From M3007 sp031373665 (GTDB taxonomy: Bacteria > Bacteroidota > Bacteroidia > Chitinophagales > Saprospiraceae): DNA of 64,000 bases. The translations under genes and the position numbers were made by a program. Shown piece after piece: positions 18,314 through 27,150 of this stretch. The DNA is taken from assembly GCA_031373665.1 (NCBI GenBank), contig JANMMZ010000058.1, positions 1 through 64,000 of the forward strand, given 5' to 3'. Numbering within the stretch: position 1 is the first letter of the stretch; each line of letters starts with the position of its first letter. A model generated the notes under the pieces. The model saw only the letters and a program-made list of their open reading frames with translations, ran no database searches and was not told where the DNA came from.

Positions 18314-18365
18314 TTTAACGCTTTATTTTTCATTTATGACATCTCAGAGAGGGGCTTAATTTTGC

Positions 18366-18419
18366 CAAAGCATAAAAGCAGCCTTGATGAACCCTGTGAG
18401 GAGTCTGCGGAGTGAGTAG
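18366..18419 (+). pseudogene. Relic of the 3' end of an FtsX-type permease gene
   Basis: These 54 bases encode QSIKAALMNPVRSLRSE followed by a stop, matching the C-terminal residues QSIRAALVNPVRSLRSE of the permease ending at 16459. At the DNA level 43 of 48 bases agree (16411-16458 against 18371-18418). No further permease sequence is seen upstream. The gldM-like pair lies between the intact 3' end and this relic, pointing to a lost tandem permease or a duplication made on insertion. Confidence 0.75.
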
Positions 18420-18612
18420 CGCCGTTTTACAATATCGAGATAAAATCGCTCAATACCCAACCCTTCAAGCCGTCCTTCCGCTTTACCTCAAACCAATCTC
18501 TCTCCGCTATGCGGGTGATGTTAGTTTGAGCCAACCAAGTGGTAGGATAGTGGTAACCGATTTGACAACCGAGGACTTACACCGACAATATCCGCTTTAT
18601 AGCCGCCAATAA
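18412..18612 (+). CDS. Short frame of unknown function after the FtsX relic
   Basis: A 66-codon frame with a GTG start that overlaps the relic's stop codon. It encodes a compact sequence with LQAVLPLYLKPISLRYAG and a final RIVVTDLTTEDLHRQYPLY. No family is recognised; it may be a remnant of whatever followed the lost permease. The rest of the 18254-18681 gap holds only the inverted repeat at 18279-18313 and a TTTG-type promoter box near 18659. Confidence 0.25.
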   Translation: MSSAVLQYRDKIAQYPTLQAVLPLYLKPISLRYAGDVSLSQPSGRIVVTDLTTEDLHRQYPLYSRQ

Positions 18613-18681
18613 TCTCTATTCATAGATTTTCAGGTATTCCACCCATAAACCCTACCCACCTTTGCCAAAATTTAGAAATTT

Positions 18682-20448
18682 ATGAAAAAAGTAATTATTC
18701 TCCCTGTATTTGCCCTATTGACTACATTCATTGGTGCACAAACCACCTTCACTAAGTTGACAGGTACGCCTTTGACCACGACCGTTGGCGATAGTCGCAG
18801 CGTCAATATTATTGATGTCAATAATGACGGCAAAGAAGACGTATTCATATCCAATGGATTGGAAGGCGGTCAAAACAACGAACTCTACCTCAATATTAGT
18901 AACAATGCGTACCAACTGGTACAAAATGACCCCATTGTGTTGGATAATAGCCCTTCTGATGGTGCTACCTTTGCTGATGCTGACAACGATGGAGACCTGG
19001 ATGGCTATATGGTCACTTGGTACAACCAACCCAATTTCTATTACACCAACAATGGTATGGGGCAGTTTACACACTTGCCATCTGCGGTAACAGGTAATCT
19101 TGGTACTTTTTCTGAAACTGCTGCTTTTGCCGATTATGACAAAGATGGATTGGTAGATTTATACATCACCAACAGTGGTGGGGATCTCAAAAACCTCCTC
19201 TACCGCAATACTGGAAACCATCAATATGTGAAAGTGACCGCCGCTTGGCTCAATGAGGCCAAGGCAAGCCGCGCGGCGGTTTGGGCAGATTACGACAATG
19301 ATGGGGATCAAGATTTGTTTGTAGCCCACGAAGGAGCCAACACCAATAGCCTATTCCGCAACAATGGGGCGAATGGATTTGCAAAACTGCTGACTGACCC
19401 CGTTGGTCAAGAAAGCATTGGTTCTATCACGGCCAGTTGGGGCGATGTCAACAATGATGGTTTTCAAGATTTATTTGTCGGAAATACTGGATTTTATATC
19501 CCCAAAAACAACCGCCTATTCCTCAATAATGGCAATGGCGGTTTCGTGGCCGCTCCGGCAGGGCCTATCAACAGCGATGGTGGTTGTACTTTTGGCAGTG
19601 CTTTTGCCGATTATGACAATGATGGTGACCTCGATTTATTTGTCGCCAATGGGTTTTGTAATGGTACAATCGTGAATTTTTTGTACAAAAACGATGGATT
19701 GGGCGTATTCGAGCGCGACTTGACGGCCTTGCCGAGTTTTATAACGCCTTGCTCTTTTGGTACGGCTTGGGGAGACCTCAACAATGATGGTTTCCAAGAT
19801 CTGGTGATTGCCACTTGCAAAAACCAGGCTTCCTCGCCCCAACCGCCCAACTTGGTGTTTATGAACAATACCAATACCAACCATTGGTTAAAAATCAGGC
19901 TCACAGGCGTAACCTCTAATCGGTCGGCCATAGGTGCTCAAATCGTCGTCAAAGCGATCATTAATGGCCAATCGGTGAGCCAAATGCGCGAAATCAGTGG
20001 ACAAACTGGCTATGCCAGCCAAAACAGCCTTATTGCACATTTTGGACTGGGCGATGCTGACTCTATTGAAAGTGTGACCATACGTTGGCCATTGGGCATT
20101 GAACAAATACTTGGCAACATCGCCATAGACCAATCCATAGCCGTAACCGAAGGGCAAACACCCATCCGTGAACCCAATATGAAAACGCTGACGCTCAAAA
20201 TCTGGCCCAATCCAGTAGTAGAAATCCTGAATTGGCAGGTAGAAACACTAGAACCCATTGATACGGTGCAGTTTGCGTTGATTGATTCTGGTGGCAGAAC
20301 CTGCTACGCTATGAATGTGACGCGCTTAGAGAGCGGCACTCAAACATTCAGCACCTCCATAAAAGACTTGGCCAAAGGCGTTTACTCGCTTAGGATGACC
20401 GATGGCCGTCAGCGCGAAACAGTGGTGCAGGTGGTGGTAATTGAATAA
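18682..20448 (+). CDS. Secreted FG-GAP/VCBS and ASPIC/UnbV repeat protein with T9SS sorting domain
   Basis: 588 residues with an N-terminal signal peptide ending at GAQ (residue ~20). At least seven FG-GAP/VCBS units follow, each with a calcium-binding DxDxDGxxD-type loop (for example DVNNDGKED, DADNDGDLD, DYDNDGDQD, DLNNDGFQD), which should fold as a beta-propeller. An ASPIC/UnbV (CRTAC1-like) domain occupies about 395-475, and a T9SS type A sorting domain fills the last ~80 residues (KIWPNPVVEIL to the VVVIE end). The protein should be exported by Sec, passed through the T9SS and retained on the cell surface. Ligand unknown. A TTTG box just upstream (~18659) is a weak promoter candidate. 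Confidence 0.9.
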   Translation: MKKVIILPVFALLTTFIGAQTTFTKLTGTPLTTTVGDSRSVNIIDVNNDGKEDVFISNGLEGGQNNELYLNISNNAYQLVQNDPIVLDNSPSDGATFADADNDGDLDGYMVTWYNQPNFYYTNNGMGQFTHLPSAVTGNLGTFSETAAFADYDKDGLVDLYITNSGGDLKNLLYRNTGNHQYVKVTAAWLNEAKASRAAVWADYDNDGDQDLFVAHEGANTNSLFRNNGANGFAKLLTDPVGQESIGSITASWGDVNNDGFQDLFVGNTGFYIPKNNRLFLNNGNGGFVAAPAGPINSDGGCTFGSAFADYDNDGDLDLFVANGFCNGTIVNFLYKNDGLGVFERDLTALPSFITPCSFGTAWGDLNNDGFQDLVIATCKNQASSPQPPNLVFMNNTNTNHWLKIRLTGVTSNRSAIGAQIVVKAIINGQSVSQMREISGQTGYASQNSLIAHFGLGDADSIESVTIRWPLGIEQILGNIAIDQSIAVTEGQTPIREPNMKTLTLKIWPNPVVEILNWQVETLEPIDTVQFALIDSGGRTCYAMNVTRLESGTQTFSTSIKDLAKGVYSLRMTDGRQRETVVQVVVIE

Positions 20449-20470
20449 GTGATATCAGCACAAAAAAATG

Positions 20471-20501
20471 TAGGGCCAACTGCATTGCGCAGCCAGCCCT
20501 A
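20471..20501. terminator. Nested hairpin between convergent genes
   Basis: TAGGGC (20471-20476) pairs with GCCCTA (20496-20501), and inside it CTGC (20480-20483) pairs with GCAG (20489-20492), with symmetric 3-base internal bulges. ATTTTAAAA follows. Placement between two convergent genes supports a shared terminator. Confidence 0.55.
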
Positions 20502-20577
20502 ATTTTAAAACCTGTTTCAGTGGTCTCATGATACTATCCCATTTGGTAATGGGGTGCTTTCAGATTCTATGCTTTGG

Positions 20578-21699
20578 TTATTCAGTTTTAATTATTTTAA
20601 ACATATGCACCCCTTCTGGCGATTCGAACCGAGCCATATAGATACCTGGCTGTAAAGTGGGCTCAAAGTCAACAGTGGCACTGGTCACAAAGGGCTCAAT
20701 ATCTTGTTTCAATACCCCTCGGCCACTGAGATCAAAGATACGCAGGATAGAGCGTTCTGGCGCGGGATCTTCTAAATACAAAGTCAGTGCATCCGTGAAT
20801 GGATTGGGGGATAGTTGTGCGAAGGAGGTTGGGTTTGGATCGGTTTTTAATTCATTGGGCAGAAGTTCTTTAAGGACGTAATTACTTTGAAGACCAGCCC
20901 AACATACCGTATAGCCATTATTGACAAGAGTGATTGTCAACTGGAGTACTGGGATGAAATTACCGGAACCAGCATACCTTATAGTTACGAATTGCTTTGC
21001 TGTAACGCTACCACCATTTTGGGGGAAGGCCAGTTTTTCGTTTGTAAATCTCCAAAGGCCACTACCTTGATCTGGGCCAGGCATTTCACTAAAATCCAAA
21101 TTTATGTACCCAACCTCGACGGTATTAACGCCAGATGGTAGAGGGTTGGTTCTTATATGAAAATTCTTAAATATTCCAGCATTGATATTATGTCTGACTT
21201 GAAATAAGTTTACAATTTCATTGAATGAAAATGTCTCACAAACTGGTTGGGGTTCGGGGCTTCCAGTGTAGGTGGCAACAATATCTTGTAGAATAATCAA
21301 ATCCGTCTGCCCAACAATGGATGAGAATCCGCCAGGGTCGTCTACACTACAAAGGCTGTAGACAGCAATTTGAACAGATGTTCCAGGCGGTGCTGTAATC
21401 ATGGCAGTTGTACCATTTGTCGTCCCATAATATAAAGTACTTCCGCTCCATATTGCAGTGGCCACAACCCGATATCCAAAGACTCCAGGTACCGGATTCC
21501 AAGCAACTGATATGGAGGTAGGGGTAGTAGATGTTACATGAAGGTTGGATGGGCCAGGTAAGTTACAAACATCATTATTGCTTAGCGTCGTAACGACAGT
21601 TGAACTCAAAATAGAGTCAGTTGGGATAATGGCAAATGAATAGATGGGTAGCAGCAATAAAAGCATGCCAATCCTCATCTGTTTTAATAAAAGATTCAT
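20578..21699 (-). CDS. Secreted fibronectin type III protein with T9SS sorting domain
   Basis: 373 residues with a hydrophobic signal (residues ~5-24, ending SFA). One fn3 domain is visible at ~48-135 (PSNLHVTSTTPTSISVAW, GVFGYRVVA). The middle region is of unknown type with aromatic beta segments and several cysteines. The C-terminal ~75 residues form a T9SS type A sorting domain: LSPNPFTDALTLYL, then the LRIFDLSGRGV strand, and GIYMARF near the end. The protein is probably surface-attached and binding rather than enzymatic (inference). It is transcribed towards the FG-GAP gene and has no co-directional neighbour. Confidence 0.85.
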   Translation of the reverse strand: MNLLLKQMRIGMLLLLLPIYSFAIIPTDSILSSTVVTTLSNNDVCNLPGPSNLHVTSTTPTSISVAWNPVPGVFGYRVVATAIWSGSTLYYGTTNGTTAMITAPPGTSVQIAVYSLCSVDDPGGFSSIVGQTDLIILQDIVATYTGSPEPQPVCETFSFNEIVNLFQVRHNINAGIFKNFHIRTNPLPSGVNTVEVGYINLDFSEMPGPDQGSGLWRFTNEKLAFPQNGGSVTAKQFVTIRYAGSGNFIPVLQLTITLVNNGYTVCWAGLQSNYVLKELLPNELKTDPNPTSFAQLSPNPFTDALTLYLEDPAPERSILRIFDLSGRGVLKQDIEPFVTSATVDFEPTLQPGIYMARFESPEGVHMFKIIKTE

Positions 21700-21822
21700 A
21701 AAATAAAGGTACAGATTTTAAAAATGTTTGAATGATATCATAATTATGGCAAAGATCAGGCAGTGAAACTGAATATAATATAACATATTTGCACTAAAAT
21801 TCTCATTCCTGTGTGCTAAATT

Positions 21823-23256
21823 ATGGAAAATTCAAGCCTAATAGAGTTACTTAAAACGTTGAATACCAAAGAATTAAGTCATCTTTTGGACTTTGTGGAG
21901 AACCCATATTTTACCACAGGGCGGTATAAAAAAGATGCACAAATATTACTCAAAGCGCTATTAAAAGAGGCTCCTGATTATAAAAGTACCCACAATAGTA
22001 AAGAGAAAATCCATCACTGGGCGTTTTCGGGATCAGTCTATACGGAAGGTCGTTTAGAGAAAGCCATGGTGGATGCCCATAAAATGTTGAGACAATTTTT
22101 ATTGGTGGAAGCGTACTTGAGTGAGTCCAACCAAATCCAAGTGAACTTGGATTTTGCGCAAATTCTTAGAAAAAGAGGATTGTTGCAGAAATCAACCAAT
22201 GCGATCAAAAATATTATGGAAACCTTGAAAACCAAGAAATCAAAAGTATCAGATGATTATGAACTTTTGTACAAGGCTTCTTACCTCAGCAATACCTTAG
22301 AAACCCAAAAAAGTAAGTTGGATGATGTGACCACCTCATTTGAATATCTGGATTTAGCCTATTATTCCAATCGCTTAGACATGCTAAACTATCATCTGCT
22401 CATGACTAAAACTACTCGAGTGGAGTCCGTGATTGATTTAGAGAAAGAAATCCAAAATTCCAAAATGTTTGTTGTGGATCGTGAGGAGTCACCTAACCTA
22501 TACATTGCTCAAAAAACATTTCACCTTTACGCCAGTGCAGCGCCTAGCATAGAAGATTTTGACCAACTCTTTGTATTGCTCAAAGAAAAGGAACACCTGA
22601 TTGAGCCAGAAAGCGTCAAGTATTATTTTACGTTATTGAGGAGTTATTGTAGTATATTGATCAGCAATGGCAATACAGAGTTGGTCTCTTTATTGCATAA
22701 AATTAATGTGGATAACCTAGAAAAAGGATACTTTTATTATTTCAACGCTTTGACTGCTGGTGCCTATTTGAATATATCCAGTATATCTGTAAGGATAGGC
22801 CAATACCAATGGGCTTACGATTTTATTGAATTGCATAAAGATCGGATTCTAGGAGATAATGAAACCCAAGATTTTTATCGGCTAGGATTGGCCAATTATC
22901 TTTTCTATACTGATCAATTTGAACGGGCACTCGACTATATTCCTGTAGTCTCTCCCCATATTGCCTTCCATTTGTTGGCGCGCAGGCTGGAGTTAATGAT
23001 CTACTATGAGACAGGGTCTAACCTCCTAGCGCCCAAAATAGATGCTTTCAAAATGTATATCAGCCGGGCCTCCAAAAAAACCTTGTCAGAAGACATCCGT
23101 GATCAAAATGCCAATTTTGTAAATCTCCTACACCAAATTATATACTCCAAACCTGGTGAACCCAAACGAGGAGAAACGATTATCAAAAGAATCATAGAGA
23201 AAAAGCAAGTGCCTATGTCTGATTGGCTGATCAAAAAAGCGAAACTTCTTAAATAA
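21823..23256 (+). CDS. Helical-repeat protein of unknown function
   Basis: 477 residues without signal peptide or membrane segment, so probably cytoplasmic. The sequence is almost entirely helical with degenerate TPR-like spacing (for example DDYELLYKASYLSNTLE, FYRLGLANYLFYTDQFERALDYI). The N-terminus starts SLIELLKTLNTKELSHLLDFVENPYF, a pattern I associate with uncharacterised ~480-aa Saprospiria proteins; that family resemblance is from memory and unverified. Likely a protein-protein scaffold. It is monocistronic and ends before the strong terminator at 23349-23395. Confidence 0.75.
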   Translation: MENSSLIELLKTLNTKELSHLLDFVENPYFTTGRYKKDAQILLKALLKEAPDYKSTHNSKEKIHHWAFSGSVYTEGRLEKAMVDAHKMLRQFLLVEAYLSESNQIQVNLDFAQILRKRGLLQKSTNAIKNIMETLKTKKSKVSDDYELLYKASYLSNTLETQKSKLDDVTTSFEYLDLAYYSNRLDMLNYHLLMTKTTRVESVIDLEKEIQNSKMFVVDREESPNLYIAQKTFHLYASAAPSIEDFDQLFVLLKEKEHLIEPESVKYYFTLLRSYCSILISNGNTELVSLLHKINVDNLEKGYFYYFNALTAGAYLNISSISVRIGQYQWAYDFIELHKDRILGDNETQDFYRLGLANYLFYTDQFERALDYIPVVSPHIAFHLLARRLELMIYYETGSNLLAPKIDAFKMYISRASKKTLSEDIRDQNANFVNLLHQIIYSKPGEPKRGETIIKRIIEKKQVPMSDWLIKKAKLLK

Positions 23257-23348
23257 TTTAGAGGTGAATAAGGTTATTATTGGAGTCTATGGAGAATTTG
23301 TTGTCTAATGTGTTATAAAAACCAAGCGTAGGTATTGGTATTTATTAT

Positions 23349-23395
23349 AAAAGTGGCCTGTTTTGAAGCATTTTGCTTTAAAACAGGCCACTTTT
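23349..23395. terminator. Strong bidirectional rho-independent terminator
   Basis: A 16-bp perfect stem (23349-23364 with 23380-23395, core GTGGCCTG/CAGGCCAC) extended by an inner AAGC/GCTT stem, flanked by A-run and T-run on both sides. It closes the helical-repeat gene at 21823-23256. Confidence 0.85.
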
Positions 23396-23413
23396 TATTT
23401 AGAAAAAAGCCTG

Positions 23414-23454
23414 AAAAGTGTTATAGGTAGCCGCTGATTGGGGTAAGACCTTTG
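23414..23454 (+). promoter_or_regulatory. Candidate promoter of the DUF285 surface protein gene
   Basis: AAAAGTGT at 23414 and GACCTTTG at 23447-23454 (one mismatch to TAnnTTTG). A closely similar arrangement, with AGAAAAA-GCCT upstream, lies at 26396-26437. The leader to the start at 23653 would be about 190 bases. The rest of the 23257-23652 gap shows nothing beyond this and the terminator. Confidence 0.45.
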
Positions 23455-23652
23455 CATTATCATTATGCGCTAAGTTATACGAATCTAGTTAAAAAATCAG
23501 TCCACCATAAAAGCCAGTCAAAACCAAAAAAATTGATTGAGATACTTGCCTTCATGATATCGGCAACTTTCATCTTACTTGCTTAACTTAAAATGGAAAC
23601 GAGCAGGTTTTAAAAATAGTAATCATTGTTTCACTGTCAAGTTTTTTTTAAA

Positions 23653-25479
23653 ATGAATCAAAAAAAATTCTTCTTCCGACTTTTGAGCACGCTGGTTTTC
23701 GCCATGCTGCTATCCCACTCTTCGACCATCTTGGCTCAGGATTTTATCACAAAATGGACTTTCTCCTCCCCAACCACAGAGATAAAGTTCAATGCAGTGA
23801 CCGCTGGCTCTTCAGTGTACTATACTTGGACTACTACGCCATCGGGGAATAACGGAAGCGGTACTTTTAATTCGGCCTCGGGGCAAGCAGTGACTTTGAC
23901 AGGACTAAATATAGCAGGAGGAGACATAGTGACGCTGCGTATGGTGCCAACCCATCTTCGACGATTTTGGATAAGTAATGGCCCACAACGATCAAACTTA
24001 ATCGAGGTATCACAATGGGGTGCTGTCCCTTGGTCAAGTATGACCTCGGCTTTTTTTGGTTGTGAAAATTTGACTATCACAGCAATTGATGTGCCGAATT
24101 TAACCACCGTGACTGATATGAGTTTTATGTTCTTGGAAGCTACGAGTTTAAACCAACCTATTGGTAATTGGAATACTTCTAATGTGACTAATATGCAATC
24201 AATGTTCGCTGGTGCTACGAGTTTTAACCAGCCTATTGGTAATTGGAATACCGCCAATGTGACTAGTATGCAATCAATGTTCGGGAGTGCTACGAGTTTT
24301 AACCAGCCTATTGGTAATTGGAATACCGCCAATGTGACTAGTATGCAATCAATGTTCGGGAATGCTACGAGTTTTAACCAACCTATCGGTAATTGGAATA
24401 CCGCCAATGTAACTAATATGCATGGCATGTTCGGTAGTGCTATGAGTTTTAACCAACCCATTGGTAATTGGAATACCGCCAATGTGACTGATATGAGCCA
24501 GTTATTCGGTGGTGCTATGAGTTTTAACCAACCTATGGGTAATTGGAATACCGCTAATGTGACTGATATGAGCGCCATGTTCGCTGGTGCTAAAAGTTTT
24601 AATCAACCTATTGGAAATTGGATAACCAATAAGGTAACTGATATGAGCGGCATGTTCTTATATGCTTGGGCTTTTAACCAACCCATCGGTAGTTGGAATA
24701 CTGTTAATGTGACAGATATGAGTTACATGTTCCACAATGCCTTGAGTTTTAACCAAATCATAGGTGGTTGGAATACTGCTAAGGTGACTGATATGAGTTA
24801 TATGTTTCTAGATGCTACAAGTTTTAACCGTATCATTGGGGGGTGGGCGCTTGGTGCTATTATCTCCCCTGGTCTGAGTGAAATGTTATCAAATTCAGGA
24901 ATGGATTGCGGAAATTATACTTCTACACTTATTGGTTGGAGGGCTAAGAATCCATTGGTCATGGGGCTTAAATTGGGCGCTACCGGCCGTCGATATGGTA
25001 CTAATGCTGTTCTGGCAAGAAATGCCTTGAGATTTAATCAAGGCTGGGATATTTTGGGCGACTCGCCCAGTGGATCTCCCTGTTATGCCTCAATCCCTGA
25101 TGATGGGTGTTGCAACCAAGATTTGACTGCCCCATCACCAACTTGGGGGGTGTTTACTGAAAGTGACAATGAACAATATGAGGGTGAAAACGGCACTGTC
25201 ACAAAAGCCTTAGGTAATCTTGGATCAAGCCACCAAAACTTTCAGGTCTATCCGAATCCACTATCGCCATCCACTATCCTTCATGTCGTAGTCACTGGCG
25301 TAGAATTGTCACCAGAAGCCACGTTGCGCATACGAGATTTACAAGGACGAGTTGTTCATCAACAAACCCTCAGCACTCAGACTGATCTGCAGCTAAGCCT
25401 TTTAGTAGCAGGGGTTTACCTGCTCGAAGCAACAGATGGTAAGTCCGTTTGGCGCGAGCGAGTAGTGTTGGTGGAATGA
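23653..25479 (+). CDS. BspA/DUF285-repeat surface protein with T9SS sorting domain
   Basis: 608 residues from the ATG at 23653 (MNQKKFFF); an upstream in-frame ATG at 23626 adds nine unneeded residues. A signal peptide ends near LAQ (residue ~29). Ten tandem 25-residue DUF285 (BspA-like) repeats run from about residue 156 to 405, with the core SFNQPIGNWNTANVT and a following M-x-x-MF. These leucine-rich-like repeats fold into a solenoid and often mediate adhesion. The C-terminal ~85 residues are a T9SS sorting domain (VYPNPLSPSTIL, LRIRDLQGRVVH, GVYLLEA). The protein is predicted to be displayed on the cell surface. It has no obvious operon partner. Confidence 0.9.
   Translation: MNQKKFFFRLLSTLVFAMLLSHSSTILAQDFITKWTFSSPTTEIKFNAVTAGSSVYYTWTTTPSGNNGSGTFNSASGQAVTLTGLNIAGGDIVTLRMVPTHLRRFWISNGPQRSNLIEVSQWGAVPWSSMTSAFFGCENLTITAIDVPNLTTVTDMSFMFLEATSLNQPIGNWNTSNVTNMQSMFAGATSFNQPIGNWNTANVTSMQSMFGSATSFNQPIGNWNTANVTSMQSMFGNATSFNQPIGNWNTANVTNMHGMFGSAMSFNQPIGNWNTANVTDMSQLFGGAMSFNQPMGNWNTANVTDMSAMFAGAKSFNQPIGNWITNKVTDMSGMFLYAWAFNQPIGSWNTVNVTDMSYMFHNALSFNQIIGGWNTAKVTDMSYMFLDATSFNRIIGGWALGAIISPGLSEMLSNSGMDCGNYTSTLIGWRAKNPLVMGLKLGATGRRYGTNAVLARNALRFNQGWDILGDSPSGSPCYASIPDDGCCNQDLTAPSPTWGVFTESDNEQYEGENGTVTKALGNLGSSHQNFQVYPNPLSPSTILHVVVTGVELSPEATLRIRDLQGRVVHQQTLSTQTDLQLSLLVAGVYLLEATDGKSVWRERVVLVE
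24118..24867 (+). repeat. Ten tandem 75-bp coding repeats (DUF285)
   Basis: Exact 75-base periodicity. The central units (about 24190-24500) are nearly identical at DNA level, including synonymous positions, while the outer units have diverged. This shows recent unit duplication or conversion in the middle of the array. Confidence 0.9.
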
Positions 25480-25601
25480 TAGGTCTTCGTAAAAAAACAC
25501 TTGTTTGACCGTAAAATCTTGATCCTTAAATGTGTACTTTATTTCGGAACGGTTCCTTATTCACCACTTATAAATTAATTTTTTCATAAATTTTTCACAC
25601 A

Positions 25602-26144
25602 ATGAAATTAACTTCTTTTATTTTATTTTTTACAGCCACCATTTTCTTTAGTTGTACCAAAGAAACACCCATTACGCGCCCAGTTGCAGTATCTGAAACT
25701 CAAGAAACAACAGTAGAGGATAGAGCCTGTGGTACTGGTCAATTAGAGATGAGGGTTGCATTCACAAATCCTATCGGTAATAAAGCATATCTAATCGTTT
25801 ATGATCAAGATGGTTCTACTCGCTATGTGTATCCTTGGGCTTGTTCTAATCACGGTTGTACCGGTTTGCCTTGTCTGGATGCCTTAGACAACACATTTTA
25901 TCAAACATTTACAGTGGACAAGTGTGAAAAAATAAAAGTACAACTTTTTGAAGTAGATCCCCCTTATGCTTGTAATAATGGGACCGGCAATGTTTCTATC
26001 CAGATTAAAAAGAAAGGTACTATATCCCCTGTCAGGTCATTTACGCTCACCTACGCTGGCGGCACTACTTATCCATCTAAGTGTTTCTATATTGATGGTA
26101 GTGGAAATATTGGCGTAGCAGAAGTATGCCCCGAAAACGGATAA
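25602..26144 (+). CDS. Small lipoprotein, tandem copy 1
   Basis: 180 residues. The lipobox FFSC gives lipid-modified Cys18. A linker (TRPVAVSETQETTVEDRA) leads to a Cys-rich beta domain of ~130 residues with about seven cysteines (including CSNHGCTGLPC), likely disulfide-bonded. The family is not recognised. Copy 2 lies at 26515-27048; the last 63 residues are identical between them. Preceded by a leader sharing CACACAATGAAATTA with copy 2 and followed by the hairpin at 26178-26212. It probably sits on the outer membrane or cell surface. Confidence 0.85.
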   Translation: MKLTSFILFFTATIFFSCTKETPITRPVAVSETQETTVEDRACGTGQLEMRVAFTNPIGNKAYLIVYDQDGSTRYVYPWACSNHGCTGLPCLDALDNTFYQTFTVDKCEKIKVQLFEVDPPYACNNGTGNVSIQIKKKGTISPVRSFTLTYAGGTTYPSKCFYIDGSGNIGVAEVCPENG

Positions 26145-26177
26145 CAGGTTTTAAAAGCCATGTAAAATAAGTATTCC

Positions 26178-26212
26178 ATAAGTGCCAGTCCATGTACTGG
26201 ACTGGTACTTAT
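26178..26212 (+). terminator. Hairpin after lipoprotein copy 1
   Basis: Arms 26178-26191 (ATAAGTGCCAGTCC) and 26199-26212 with a 7-base loop, followed by TATTAAAAAA. The same hairpin follows copy 2 with a compensated change in the stem. Confidence 0.6.
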
Positions 26213-26395
26213 TATTAAAAAAAAATATCACCCTCTGGTCTCAGAAAATCACCAAAAATTGTAGATGAGATGAGTGGGCAGGTTTTAAAAAAAGAACTAG
26301 CAAAATAGGGGAAAAGGCTTTTTTAGGCTTTTAATCCATAGAGGTTCTTGATGTTTTACAGTTTTTCTTCGATTTGGAGCGATAGAAAAAGCCTT

Positions 26396-26437
26396 AAAAG
26401 TGTGGTTGTGGGGCTGGCGTACTAAAGGCCATCTTTG
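26396..26437 (+). promoter_or_regulatory. Candidate promoter of lipoprotein copy 2
   Basis: AAAAGTGT at 26396 and CATCTTTG at 26430-26437, nearly the same spacing as the element at 23414-23454 (34 against 33 bases). The leader to the ATG at 26515 is about 70 bases. The remaining part of the 26145-26514 gap is A/T-rich and shows nothing else. Confidence 0.45.
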
Positions 26438-26514
26438 CACCATCACTACGCACTGATATTTATATGGGTGCTACTCTTTTAAGTATTTTTTTATCATACA
26501 AATTTTTTCACACA

Positions 26515-27048
26515 ATGAAATTACCTTTTTTTATTAGTTTACTTACGGTAAGTATTTTTTTTAGTTGCACCAAAGAAGCACCTATTACTCGCCCAATAGC
26601 GGTATCTGAAACTCAAGAGACATCTGTAGAGGATCGAGGCTGTGGCACTTCACAATTGGAGCTAAGGGTTACATTCACAAATCCTATTGGACAGAAATCA
26701 TATCTTATTGTTTATGATCAAGATGGTTCTACTCGCTATGTGTATCCTTGGGCTTGTTCTAATCAAGGTTGTACCAGTTTGCCTTGTTTAGATGCATTAG
26801 ATAACACATTTTATCAAACATTTACTGTAGATAAATGCGAGCAAATAAAAGTACAACTTTTTGAAGTAGATCCCCCTTATGCTTGTAATAATGGCACGGG
26901 CAATGTTTCTATCCAGATTAAAAAGAAAGGTACTATATCCCCTGTCAGGTCATTTACGCTCACCTACGCTGGCGGCACTACTTATCCATCTAAGTGTTTC
27001 TATATTGATGGTAGTGGAAATATTGGCGTAGCACAAACATGCCTATAA
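26515..27048 (+). CDS. Small lipoprotein, tandem copy 2
   Basis: 177 residues from the ATG at 26515, chosen because the leader just before it (CACACAATG) matches that of copy 1; an in-frame ATG at 26464 would put a 17-residue tail ahead of the lipoprotein signal. Lipobox FFSC, the same linker and the same Cys-rich domain as copy 1. Bases 26844-27033 agree with 25931-26120 at all but two positions, while the 5' halves differ noticeably, which suggests gene conversion limited to the 3' half. Function unknown; surface lipoprotein by inference. Confidence 0.85.
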   Translation: MKLPFFISLLTVSIFFSCTKEAPITRPIAVSETQETSVEDRGCGTSQLELRVTFTNPIGQKSYLIVYDQDGSTRYVYPWACSNQGCTSLPCLDALDNTFYQTFTVDKCEQIKVQLFEVDPPYACNNGTGNVSIQIKKKGTISPVRSFTLTYAGGTTYPSKCFYIDGSGNIGVAQTCL

Positions 27049-27059
27049 GATAAATATCT

Positions 27060-27107
27060 AATAAGTGCCAGCCTATTATTGTAATCAATACAGGGCTGGT
27101 ACTTATT
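27060..27107 (+). terminator. Hairpin after lipoprotein copy 2
   Basis: Arms 27060-27073 (AATAAGTGCCAGCC) and 27094-27107 around a 20-base loop, ending before TAAATACT. Homologous to the hairpin at 26178-26212; GTCC/GGAC there is GCC/GGC here, so pairing is kept. Confidence 0.6.
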
Positions 27108-27150
27108 AAATACTCTCATAAGCGACCTTCATCTTGAATCTCTTTATCGC

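Noticed and set aside
23820..24578. Long open frame (252 codons) on the minus strand over the DUF285 array
   Set aside because: It is the antisense image of the 75-base repeat; a periodic sequence free of stops in one frame is often free of them in another. No start signal or family.
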